From: a virus
IMG/VR virus record: IMGVR_UViG_3300022220_000024
Location: 1 to 22,501 of that record
Length of the DNA: 22,501 nt
Reading direction: 5' to 3' (one strand)
The notes beneath the pieces are model-generated. The model was given only the letters and a program-made list of their open reading frames with translations, had not been told where the DNA came from and ran no database searches. This document shows positions 16,291 to 22,380 of this stretch, piece by piece (position 1 is the stretch's first letter; every line of letters starts with the position of its first letter). The position numbers and the translations under genes are program-made.

Positions 16291-17907
16291 TTATGCTATC
16301 GTTCCTATTAAATATACTTTTAATCCAGCACCAGCTACCGTACTGCCTATGGTATCAATGTCAATCGTAATTTCCGCATCATTGGCGAGTGCTGTATCAC
16401 TTATAACAGGCGGTGTAGCTGCCGTTTCACTCGTTTTCTCTGTTGCGTCTATCGTAATCTTTGTACTCAATATCGTAGTACCGCTTTCGTTTATATCTAC
16501 CGTTAATACGCTTCCTGTGGGTGCTGTCGTTACACTTGCTCGTACCTCTGTTAAAGTCATTGCATAAGGCATACGGAAAGTAGTTACGGCTGTACCTGTT
16601 TCTAAGTCGGTTTCTTCGTCACTACAAGCCATAGATATTACCGCTAAACCTAAATCAACGTCTGCGTCGGGCATTGTAATTGTCCTAGTAGTAGCAGTAG
16701 TTATACCACTAGCGTCAAAGGCTATTTCCTTAGTTTCGTCTGCTTCGTCAAATATACGAAAGACATTATCGGGAAATTCTACGTCACCTGTAACACCACC
16801 ACCAGCAGCAGTACTAGGGAATAAACCCCTTAAATCTTCATTCTGAATAATGGTATAAGTACCCGCATTTTCACGCACTGTTAAACGTGCTATCAAGAAT
16901 CCTGTACCTCTAAAATCAGAAGGGATTGTATAGATAGCTGTATTGTTATCGTCATTACTAGCTTGACCACTATTATCATTAGGATATGCACCATTAGGAA
17001 CATTTACCATTAACTTACAATCTTCCTCTACCTCATTTACAACTCCCCAAATAACTAGATTATAGAAATCTGTATTAGCACCACCTAAAGCGTCACCATT
17101 AGCGTCGTCGGGAATACTCGTTAAAGTTAAATCACCAACACGATTATATGCCGTAGTAAAATCATTAACTACATAAATATCACTCGTAGAACCTGTGTCA
17201 AAAGCTGGGTAAGTATGGTCGTGTAACTGTAAAACACTACCACTACTCGTAGCTACGTCAAAAGTACTCGCACCAACCGTAGGCGTTAAAGCTACACCAC
17301 TTTCCCAAGTAGCAGGCTGCTGCCTTATCCAATAATTAATATGACTAGCGTGTCCATTATCATTACCACCCTTTAAGTGATCACTCCAAGCGTGAACTTT
17401 ATAAGCACCGTAAGTTTGTACACTAGCTGCACTCTGTACCAAAGCAGTACCAACAGGTGCATACTGCGCTGCTGGAAAACCTACCGTACTTGCCGTTAAA
17501 GTATTCGTACTCTGTAAAATGTAAATGTAATTAAGCTGCGGTGAAGTATCACTACCAGCAGTTAAAGCTACACTTGCCGTAGGAGTTGCGTCAAATGTAC
17601 TTTCTACACCATTAAAGATAATTTCTATATCTCCACCACCCGATAATTCAAAAGTAGCCGTAACAGTTACACCGTCACTCGTTACGTCAAAAGTAGTACC
17701 TTCAACCGTACTGCCATTAAAATAAGTATCTGTATCACTACCACCAGCAGCACCGAAATAATCTAAAGAAGACCAAGCCGTTACACCGTCACCCCACTTA
17801 AACTTTAAAGTGTCAGTTTCTAAACCCATTTCACCGTCTGCTAGTATCGGATCTTCAGTAGTCCAATCTGCTGCCGTGTCTCTGCGTAATTGTATAATAT
17901 CTGCCAT
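16291..17907 (-). CDS. Tail fibre / receptor-binding protein with Mtd-like N-terminal domain
   Basis: A 538-residue protein. Residues 4-51 (IIQLRRDTAADWTTEDPILA, GEMGLETDTLKFKWGDGVTA, WSSLDYF) match the N-terminal virion-attachment domain of Major tropism determinant-type receptor-binding proteins. A long Thr/Ser/Asp-rich beta region follows. It is then succeeded by the motif VFRIFDEADETKEIAFDASG with TTATTRTITMPDADVDLG, a linker common in phage fibres. The C-terminal ~120 residues form a beta-sandwich-like tip (FRMPYAMTLTEVRASVTTAP onward). No C-type lectin domain or reverse transcriptase is present, so this is not evidence for a diversity-generating element. It probably contacts the host surface. 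Confidence 0.82.
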   Translation of the reverse strand: MADIIQLRRDTAADWTTEDPILADGEMGLETDTLKFKWGDGVTAWSSLDYFGAAGGSDTDTYFNGSTVEGTTFDVTSDGVTVTATFELSGGGDIEIIFNGVESTFDATPTASVALTAGSDTSPQLNYIYILQSTNTLTASTVGFPAAQYAPVGTALVQSAASVQTYGAYKVHAWSDHLKGGNDNGHASHINYWIRQQPATWESGVALTPTVGASTFDVATSSGSVLQLHDHTYPAFDTGSTSDIYVVNDFTTAYNRVGDLTLTSIPDDANGDALGGANTDFYNLVIWGVVNEVEEDCKLMVNVPNGAYPNDNSGQASNDDNNTAIYTIPSDFRGTGFLIARLTVRENAGTYTIIQNEDLRGLFPSTAAGGGVTGDVEFPDNVFRIFDEADETKEIAFDASGITTATTRTITMPDADVDLGLAVISMACSDEETDLETGTAVTTFRMPYAMTLTEVRASVTTAPTGSVLTVDINESGTTILSTKITIDATEKTSETAATPPVISDTALANDAEITIDIDTIGSTVAGAGLKVYLIGTIA

Positions 17908-17917
17908 ATCTTATTTT

Positions 17918-18382
17918 TTAAGCACTACCACCGTCATAATTTTGCTCGGCTAGATATACCGAATCAGCTACCCCACCGTCAATATTACTATCTCCACCAC
18001 CTACAATACTACCATTCGTCATAGTCCACTCCGTACCGTCACAATGTAATATCCCTGTATCAAACGCAACTACTTCAATACTAGCTGCGCCATTTATCAA
18101 CTCACCACTATATCCCTCTATCGTTACCGTTCCTGTCGAACCAGGTGAAACCCTAAAAGAAACAAAACCATTCGTACTATCAGCAGCTTCGGGTAAAGTA
18201 ACTGGGTAATCTCCACTAACAGCGTCAATTAAATGCCTATTGCTTAATGTAAAATCGTCTGCCTCACTAATACTCACTTCGGGAACACCATAAGCTAAAG
18301 GATTAAGGTATTCTACACCCTGTCCGTTTATATTTTCAATATACGCTAACTTACCAGCAATGGAAATATCATTTAATGCCAT
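17918..18382 (-). CDS. Small fibre-like structural protein
   Basis: A 154-residue, beta-rich protein, first gene of the host-recognition module. Segments such as LIDAVSGDYPVTLPEAADST and GTVTIEGYSG are typical of phage fibre and appendage repeats, where a field of positions is set in a beta-solenoid. The C-terminus has a Gly/Asp-rich tail (GGGDSNIDGGVADSVYLAEQ then NYDGGSA) of a type that recurs in phage fibre proteins. It probably attaches to, or trimerises with, the downstream fibre. The ATG lies only 5 bp after a TATCTTTG box. Confidence 0.65.
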   Translation of the reverse strand: MALNDISIAGKLAYIENINGQGVEYLNPLAYGVPEVSISEADDFTLSNRHLIDAVSGDYPVTLPEAADSTNGFVSFRVSPGSTGTVTIEGYSGELINGAASIEVVAFDTGILHCDGTEWTMTNGSIVGGGDSNIDGGVADSVYLAEQNYDGGSA

Positions 18383-18387
18383 TTCGC

Positions 18388-18395
18388 CAAAGATA
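18388..18395 (-). promoter_or_regulatory. TATCTTTG box at start of fibre module
   Basis: TATCTTTG on the minus strand matches TAnnTTTG and lies 5 bp before the ATG of the 154-aa fibre-like gene, just after a terminator. If used, the transcript would be leaderless or nearly so. No clear -33 element is present. Confidence 0.4.
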
Positions 18396-18400
18396 AGAAA

Positions 18401-18437
18401 TTAAAAAATAAAAAACCGTCACTATAAAAATGACGGC
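18401..18437 (-). terminator. Intrinsic terminator after zinc-ribbon gene
   Basis: On the minus strand CCGTCA and TGACGG (18431-18436 and 18416-18421 on the plus strand) form a 6-bp stem with a 9-nt loop, followed by a T-rich tail (TTTTTTATTTTTTAA). It insulates the zinc-ribbon gene from the fibre module. Confidence 0.82.
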
Positions 18438-18470
18438 TTCCTATATAACCAAAATACAATCCAATGACTG

Positions 18471-18490
18471 CAAAGATAAGGTAAAAAATT
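18471..18490 (-). promoter_or_regulatory. Promoter-like element, downstream copy of an 18-bp repeat
   Basis: The minus strand reads AATTTTTTACCTTATCTTTG, ending in a TATCTTTG box. The first 18 bases are identical to the sequence just upstream of the zinc-ribbon gene (18721-18738). It abuts the stop codon of that gene and faces the terminator 35 bp downstream, so any transcript from it would be very short. Confidence 0.45.
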
Positions 18491-18714
18491 TATGTCTGTA
18501 TTATCAAAGGCTCATTACCAAGTTTTGTTATCATAACTCTATATGTTCCCCTCTTTATCGCTTCTTTTAATCCGTCTTCGCATTTAATATTTATACACTT
18601 CCTTTCTCCGAATAACCCAAAGAAGTACTTTCGCTTCATTGGTTTTTTGCAGTTATCACATAGAAATTCTCCCTTTGAAGCGGTTGCTGTTACTTGTATT
18701 GTTTCTCTTGGCAT
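18490..18714 (-). CDS. Small zinc-ribbon protein
   Basis: A 74-residue protein with four cysteines, CDNC at 19-22 and KCINIKC at 39-45, in a pattern expected for a zinc ribbon. A basic loop (KKPMKRKYFFGLFGERK) lies between the two pairs. It probably binds zinc and possibly nucleic acid or protein. Its gene stands alone: it is bounded on both sides by the same 18-bp promoter-like sequence and followed by a terminator. It may therefore be a separately expressed accessory gene (moron). The family is not recognised. Confidence 0.68.
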   Translation of the reverse strand: MPRETIQVTATASKGEFLCDNCKKPMKRKYFFGLFGERKCINIKCEDGLKEAIKRGTYRVMITKLGNEPLIIQT

Positions 18715-18718
18715 AACG

Positions 18719-18738
18719 CTAAGATAAGGTAAAAAATT
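18719..18738 (-). promoter_or_regulatory. Promoter-like element, upstream copy of an 18-bp repeat
   Basis: The minus strand reads AATTTTTTACCTTATCTTAG, 4 bp before the ATG of the zinc-ribbon gene. The first 18 bases match 18473-18490 exactly. Its TATCTTAG differs by one base from the TATCTTTG box seen elsewhere in the window. The very short gap to the start codon implies a leaderless message if it is a promoter. Confidence 0.4.
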
Positions 18739-18860
18739 ATTTACACGAAATGACCATTTAGATAAAGGGTAATAATGTGTAAATAGGGAGTACGCCCTAA
18801 ATGCCGAAAGCTAGTAATAGCAAGGTGTCCACCAAAACCACCAAAACCACTTTTGTAACC

Positions 18861-18895
18861 ACCAAAATAAAAGTGTATGCAATACCCATAGAATA
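18861..18895. repeat. Imperfect direct repeat, copy 1
   Basis: It begins ACCAAAATAA, continues GTGTATGCAATACC and ends TAGAATA. It matches 18991-19023 with two substitutions and a 2-nt length difference. The last third of this copy is also the first unit of the 11-bp array. A 7-bp inverted pair CACTTTT/AAAAGTG (18848-18854 and 18869-18875) lies over its start. Confidence 0.8.
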
Positions 18896-18955
18896 CCCAT
18901 ACGTTACCCAACAAATACCCATATAATACCCCTAAATCCCGTATAAATCCCGTAT
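18881..18955. repeat. Seven-unit 11-bp phased repeat array
   Basis: CCC triplets occur at 18885, 18896, 18907, 18918, 18929, 18938 and 18949, so the spacing is 11, 11, 11, 11, 9 and 11 bp. Four units share AATACCC followed by A or C, one is GTTACCC, and the last two are AAATCCCGTAT. An 11-bp unit does not preserve a reading frame, which argues against a protein repeat. It resembles iterons or a row of operator sites on one face of the helix. Confidence 0.8.
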
Positions 18956-18990
18956 AAAAGTAAAATTGTAGTACTACACTACCTACTACA

Positions 18991-19023
18991 ACCAAAATAA
19001 AGTTGTATGCAATACCTAGAATA
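18991..19023. repeat. Imperfect direct repeat, copy 2
   Basis: It begins exactly 130 bp after copy 1 and overlaps the 3' end of the methyltransferase gene (stop codon at 19016-19018). It shares ACCAAAATAA, TTGTATGCAATACC and TAGAATA with copy 1 apart from two substitutions and a 2-nt deletion. A 5-bp inverted pair ACAAC/GTTGT spans its start. Confidence 0.8.
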
Positions 19024-19744
19024 ACTTAAATTCAGAAGCCTTTACCCGTTCCCCTGCAATAGCATAATATTTAGCGTCCATTTCTATACCTATGCCATTC
19101 CTACCTGTGTTTTGACAAGCTACCATTGTGCTACCACTACCCATAGTAAAATCTAAAACAGTTTCGTTTTCGTTGGTGTAGGTTTTTACAAGGTATTCCA
19201 TTAAATCTAATGGTTTTTGTGTAGGGTGTATGTTTTTTTGAGTGTTAGAAAACCTTAATATTTGTCTTGGATAATTAGTGTATTTTCTTGTAAAACCACC
19301 TACCAATCCAGTTTTGCCATAAACGTTTGGCTGTTCATTGCTTTTTCTGTTTACTTTTTTTTCTTTTATGTCAATTAATCCTTGCGGATTATAGCTTGGT
19401 AGTTTTTTATAGAATAAAGAAATCGTTTCGTAAGATTTTAACGGCATTTTATTACAATTCCCAAATCCAATTGGCTTTGTTTTTTCCCATACCCAATCAT
19501 ACCTATAGTTTTTAATATTACTCATTCTTAAAGCACTACTAAATGGTTCACTACCAAATAAAACTATTGCACCGTTTGGTTTTATAATTCTATTAAGTTG
19601 TTCCCACATTAAATCAAAGTCAATAACACTATCCCATTTACACGCTGTCGTTCCGTATGGCGGATCTGTTATAATAGCGTCTATACTGCTATCCTCAATA
19701 CCTTGCATAACCTCTAAACAATCGCCTAATCTTAAATCTATCAT
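19016..19744 (-). CDS. DNA methyltransferase (N6/N4, beta class)
   Basis: A 242-residue DNA methyltransferase. The catalytic motif DPPYG (27-31) comes before the SAM-binding motif FTMGSGST (199-206), the order of beta-class N6-adenine/N4-cytosine enzymes. THPTQKPLDLMEYL precedes the SAM motif, as in that family. It transfers methyl groups from S-adenosylmethionine to a short DNA target. No partner endonuclease is adjacent, so it is probably solitary and may protect phage DNA from host restriction or act in regulation. Its ATG overlaps the terminase stop (TAATG). The stop codon lies within one copy of the direct repeat. Confidence 0.92.
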   Translation of the reverse strand: MIDLRLGDCLEVMQGIEDSSIDAIITDPPYGTTACKWDSVIDFDLMWEQLNRIIKPNGAIVLFGSEPFSSALRMSNIKNYRYDWVWEKTKPIGFGNCNKMPLKSYETISLFYKKLPSYNPQGLIDIKEKKVNRKSNEQPNVYGKTGLVGGFTRKYTNYPRQILRFSNTQKNIHPTQKPLDLMEYLVKTYTNENETVLDFTMGSGSTMVACQNTGRNGIGIEMDAKYYAIAGERVKASEFKLF

Positions 19745-21072
19745 TAATAACTACCTTTAGCAATAACAACATAGCGAATTGCGTCGATTAGATGATTCCA
19801 ATTATCAATAGGACGATCAAGGCTATTACCGTTTTTATCCACAGCATAACAATAACTAACTAATTCCCTCTGTAAATTAACACTCCTCTCCGTTACAAAT
19901 ATTTTCATTCCCAACATTAAACCAATTCCCGACATTATACTCCCTTGACCTTTCTTAGCTGGAATAATATTAAATCCCTTTCTTAACTGTGGGTACAACT
20001 CCAAATCCTTATTATCTAATATCCCAAACTTCTCAAAGCCATAATACAACCTTTGAATAGTCTTTGGCTCTGCACCGTCAGCTATTATCAACTGCTTTTC
20101 GTCAAAACCTAACTCACAATACTTAATACCTATCTCCTTTACTCCCATACCTAAATAGTTCAATTCGTCTAAATACAAGTTATTACCCTCAATCTTTACA
20201 TTTACCATTGCAGCTGGACTTGCCGTACCGAAATCCTGTCCAATAACCTCTCTAGCGTCTACCTCATTAAACTCGTCTAAAGTGATTGTAGAATAATTCT
20301 TGAATATTTGACCTTTCAAGCCTGTACTTGCATATCCTTTGATAGCCGTTAAATAATAATGTTCGTTATACAAATGACTTTCGGTATCCCCATAACCTTC
20401 GTATTGCTCAACTGTCTTTGCTGGTAGATACGGATTATCTTTGTAGCTTGTCTGCACTGTGTAAACTCCTTTAATATCTTTAGGCTGCAATTTAAAGTAA
20501 CCGTCCTTTTCACTCGGCATTAAATTAAAATACCGCTTTACGATCCAATGATTAATGTCCGGAGTATTTAATATGATTATGATAAAAGAGTTCGGCTTAC
20601 GAATACTATCGGCAAAGGTGTTATACTTATCCTGGTCTCTAATATCCTCTGCCTCTTCAATTACTGCTATATCAATGTCTGAAACCGACTTGAGGTTAGC
20701 GCGTTGACTACTACTCGAAGCTCTAAAACCTTTAGTGAATACCGACATTCGACCTGTTGCAATGTCTTTAATACCTGTATCCATACGAGTATAGTAACCG
20801 TCTAAGAATCCACTTGTATTTGCAGTATCGTATCTCATTAATACTTCATTTAAGATTGATTCTTTAATGTGGGCTTTCTCATCCCTTAATATTTGAATAC
20901 GTTTCTTACCTATCGTAGAATGGTAAGCAACCGCTTTACTTACTTCGTAAGTCTTCGATCCACCGCGTCCACCAATGAAGATAAGTAAACTACAATCTGC
21001 TGGAATATCGTACAATATCTTGAATGGTTCAAGACATTTTACATTCAACTGTGGTATTGCTAATTCAGTCAT
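19744..21072 (-). CDS. terL: Terminase large subunit
   Basis: A 442-residue packaging ATPase/nuclease. Walker A GGRGGSKT lies at about 34-41 and Walker B IDIAVIEEAED at about 133-143. The coupling motif LNTP follows (about 168-171). The C-terminal nuclease has GQDFG (278-282), ADGAEPK (331-337) and the acidic NHLIDAIRYV near the end. This is a Terminase_3/PBSX-type architecture. The ATG at 21072 (MTELAIPQLN) is chosen over an in-frame TTG six bases upstream. It drives DNA into the prohead through the portal and cuts the concatemer. It is coupled to the methyltransferase by TAATG. Confidence 0.95.
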   Translation of the reverse strand: MTELAIPQLNVKCLEPFKILYDIPADCSLLIFIGGRGGSKTYEVSKAVAYHSTIGKKRIQILRDEKAHIKESILNEVLMRYDTANTSGFLDGYYTRMDTGIKDIATGRMSVFTKGFRASSSSQRANLKSVSDIDIAVIEEAEDIRDQDKYNTFADSIRKPNSFIIIILNTPDINHWIVKRYFNLMPSEKDGYFKLQPKDIKGVYTVQTSYKDNPYLPAKTVEQYEGYGDTESHLYNEHYYLTAIKGYASTGLKGQIFKNYSTITLDEFNEVDAREVIGQDFGTASPAAMVNVKIEGNNLYLDELNYLGMGVKEIGIKYCELGFDEKQLIIADGAEPKTIQRLYYGFEKFGILDNKDLELYPQLRKGFNIIPAKKGQGSIMSGIGLMLGMKIFVTERSVNLQRELVSYCYAVDKNGNSLDRPIDNWNHLIDAIRYVVIAKGSY

Positions 21073-21078
21073 AATCAA

Positions 21079-21378
21079 TTATTTATAACGGTTACTTAAA
21101 GTTATTATTTCACTGCGCAAATTTACTGCGTAAAAGCCTGTGAATATAATATTTTGGTGGATTGATTTGATTAGCTTATGGTGGACCTTTGGTATCCTTT
21201 GTTGGTCCTGTGGTCCTGTTAGTGGTCCAATATTCACTATTGATTTTAACGTACCAAATTTGGCATATCTTTTTCGAGTTAACAAAGTACCCATAAAAGT
21301 ATTTAAGATTGAAATTTGCCCTATTTCTGTGCCATTAAAAGGTATTGTAGGTATTAAAGATAACTGCTGTTTATTCAA
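21079..21378 (-). CDS. Doubtful ORF filling the gap between small and large terminase
   Basis: A 99-codon frame that begins at TTG 21378, overlaps the small-terminase stop by 8 bp and ends 6 bp before the large-terminase ATG. It therefore fits the gap well. The translated sequence (starting MNKQQLSLIPTIPFNG; GPLTGPQDQQRIPKVHHKL in the middle) has no recognised domain. There is no early ATG. The middle carries four GGWCC motifs in 46 bp. It could be a small coupled gene or a non-coding spacer with a binding site. The opposite-strand frame is Trp/Cys/Ile-rich and less plausible. Confidence 0.35.
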   Translation of the reverse strand: MNKQQLSLIPTIPFNGTEIGQISILNTFMGTLLTRKRYAKFGTLKSIVNIGPLTGPQDQQRIPKVHHKLIKSIHQNIIFTGFYAVNLRSEIITLSNRYK

Positions 21379-21778
21379 AGGTAACTTTTAAATCATTCAA
21401 ATCAATCTGTTTTACATTTTGGTTAATCGTCTGTGGTGCTTTACCAATAAGCCTATCCAGGCAAGCGTTGAATGCTGCGGTATCGCTCTCTATGACTGCC
21501 TTTCGTACTTGAGTTAGGATTAGTAAAATCTCTAAAGTTATTTCGTTATTGGCTAATCCTAAGCCTAACTTGTCGCTTAACTCCTTTGCCTGTGTCAACG
21601 CCTGTCCTGTTATCGCTGTACGTGCTAAAGCTTCTAAAGTTCTACGCTTCCTTTGCCCTCTTGACATTGCTTCCTTACTCGGTTGATAGTCCTTTGAAAA
21701 CTTTACTCCTTTCTTGATATTTTCTTTACCAATTTCGATATATGATTTTCTATCGCTGTTGCTATCGTTATTCACCAT
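21371..21778 (-). CDS. terS: Terminase small subunit
   Basis: A 135-residue protein upstream of the large terminase. The N-terminal segment (FSKDYQPSKEAMSRGQRKRR) matches the Gly-rich basic opening of small terminase-type proteins found in such phages. A helical core follows (TLEALARTAITGQALTQAKE, then EITLEILLILTQVRKAVIES). It ends in IGKAPQTINQ. The protein would recognise phage DNA and recruit the large subunit. The ATG at 21778 is preferred over a TTG three bases upstream. A TACTTTTG box lies 5 bp before it. Confidence 0.82.
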   Translation of the reverse strand: MVNNDSNSDRKSYIEIGKENIKKGVKFSKDYQPSKEAMSRGQRKRRTLEALARTAITGQALTQAKELSDKLGLGLANNEITLEILLILTQVRKAVIESDTAAFNACLDRLIGKAPQTINQNVKQIDLNDLKVTFE

Positions 21779-21783
21779 CAACC

Positions 21784-21791
21784 CAAAAGTA
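21784..21791 (-). promoter_or_regulatory. TACTTTTG -7 box upstream of small terminase
   Basis: TACTTTTG on the minus strand fits TAnnTTTG and lies 5 bp before the small-terminase ATG, in the 24-bp gap after the HTH gene. A TATTTTTTG stretch precedes it. No -33 TTG is seen at the usual spacing. Confidence 0.35.
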
Positions 21792-21802
21792 CAAAAAATA
21801 TT

Positions 21803-22021
21803 TTAATTGCTGTTGATTATCAATTTACCGTTAACGATTTTAGTTGAATTGCCTAACGATTTTCTTTTGTGCTGTCCTTTGCCTTTTCCTTTTGCTGGTA
21901 TTCCAAATTCTTTTAAAATTTTCATTAGCGTTGGCAAACTCATTCCAAGCTCTTTTGCTAACTCTCTTGAATTACTATTGTAATACTTTTCCTTTAACTG
22001 TAATTTGCTGTATTCTTTCAT
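21803..22021 (-). CDS. Small helix-turn-helix DNA-binding protein
   Basis: A 72-residue protein. Residues about 17-39 (SNSRELAKELGMSLPTLMKI...) form a helix-turn-helix of the recombinase/resolvase or AsnC-like type, with the GMSLPTL turn. A basic Gly/Lys-rich tail (AKGKGKGQHKRK) follows. It probably binds DNA. As the first gene of the leftward late block it could be a regulator of late transcription, a binder of the adjacent repeats, or a packaging accessory. The choice among these is inference. ATG start at 22021 is preceded by TACCTTTA, one mismatch from the -7 consensus. Confidence 0.78.
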   Translation of the reverse strand: MKEYSKLQLKEKYYNSNSRELAKELGMSLPTLMKILKEFGIPAKGKGKGQHKRKSLGNSTKIVNGKLIINSN

Positions 22022-22210
22022 TTCTTAAAGGTACTAAATTATAAGCAGAAAAAAAACAACAAAAAAGATAGTATTTATTTTATTTCTTTTTATTCATTTC
22101 CTTTTATTGCTATAAGGGTGCCCAGTAGCCTCCCTAATAGCCCCCCTATGAACATACCATAAATAGAAGCATACAAGTATATAAGAAAAATGTAATATAA
22201 AAAACATTAC

Positions 22211-22259
22211 AGTATTGCAATACTATCGAAAATACTCCTAGAATACTATCAAAATACTC
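22211..22259. repeat. Palindrome plus phased AATACT repeats
   Basis: AGTATTGCAATACT (22211-22224) is a perfect 14-bp palindrome. AATACT then recurs at 22219, 22231, 22242 and 22253, spaced 12, 11 and 11 bp. Two longer units, AATACTATCGAAAATACTC (22219-22237) and AATACTATCAAAATACTC (22242-22259), differ by one base. This is the layout of an operator array for a dimeric regulator. Confidence 0.75.
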
Positions 22260-22380
22260 TTATTTGAGCTGGTAAAATTCCCTATTATTTAAGCATTTTT
22301 ACCACTATATATATGAGCTTATAATTGTTAATGTATAGTTATTCAATATAATAACTTATGTAAAGTATTCTAGTGTTACC

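Larger units (their letters stand above)
18739..19015. other. Repeat-rich non-coding region between methyltransferase and zinc-ribbon gene
   Basis: This stretch has no convincing gene. A minus-strand frame of 84 codons begins at TTG and is Gly/Phe/Tyr-rich. A plus-strand frame of 41 codons (18801-18926) is Thr/Lys-rich. Both cross the repeat array and look accidental. The region holds a 9-bp tandem repeat (CCACCAAAA, 18829-18850), an 11-bp-phased array, an imperfect 33-35-nt direct repeat, a 12-bp palindrome TGTAGTACTACA (18967-18978), and an inverted pair TTGTAGTA/TACTACAA (18966-18973 and 18985-18992). Confidence 0.6.

Noticed and set aside
16291-17907. Diversity-generating retroelement target, because of the Mtd-like domain
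   Set aside because: No reverse transcriptase, template repeat or C-type lectin variable region is visible in the window.
18801-18926. A 41-codon plus-strand frame with Thr-Lys repeats, starting at ATG
   Set aside because: It is on the opposite strand to all neighbours, lacks a promoter box and stops inside the array. The 11-bp unit does not keep frame, so coding is unlikely.
18881-18955. CRISPR-like array
   Set aside because: Units are 11 bp with no spacers of typical length and no cas genes are nearby.
18741-18995. An 84-codon minus-strand frame rich in Gly, Phe and Tyr
   Set aside because: It starts at TTG, crosses the 11-bp array and the direct repeat, and its low-complexity composition follows from those repeats.
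21140-21391. An 83-codon plus-strand frame between terminase genes
   Set aside because: Its Trp/Cys/Ile-rich composition and orientation opposite to the operon argue against coding.
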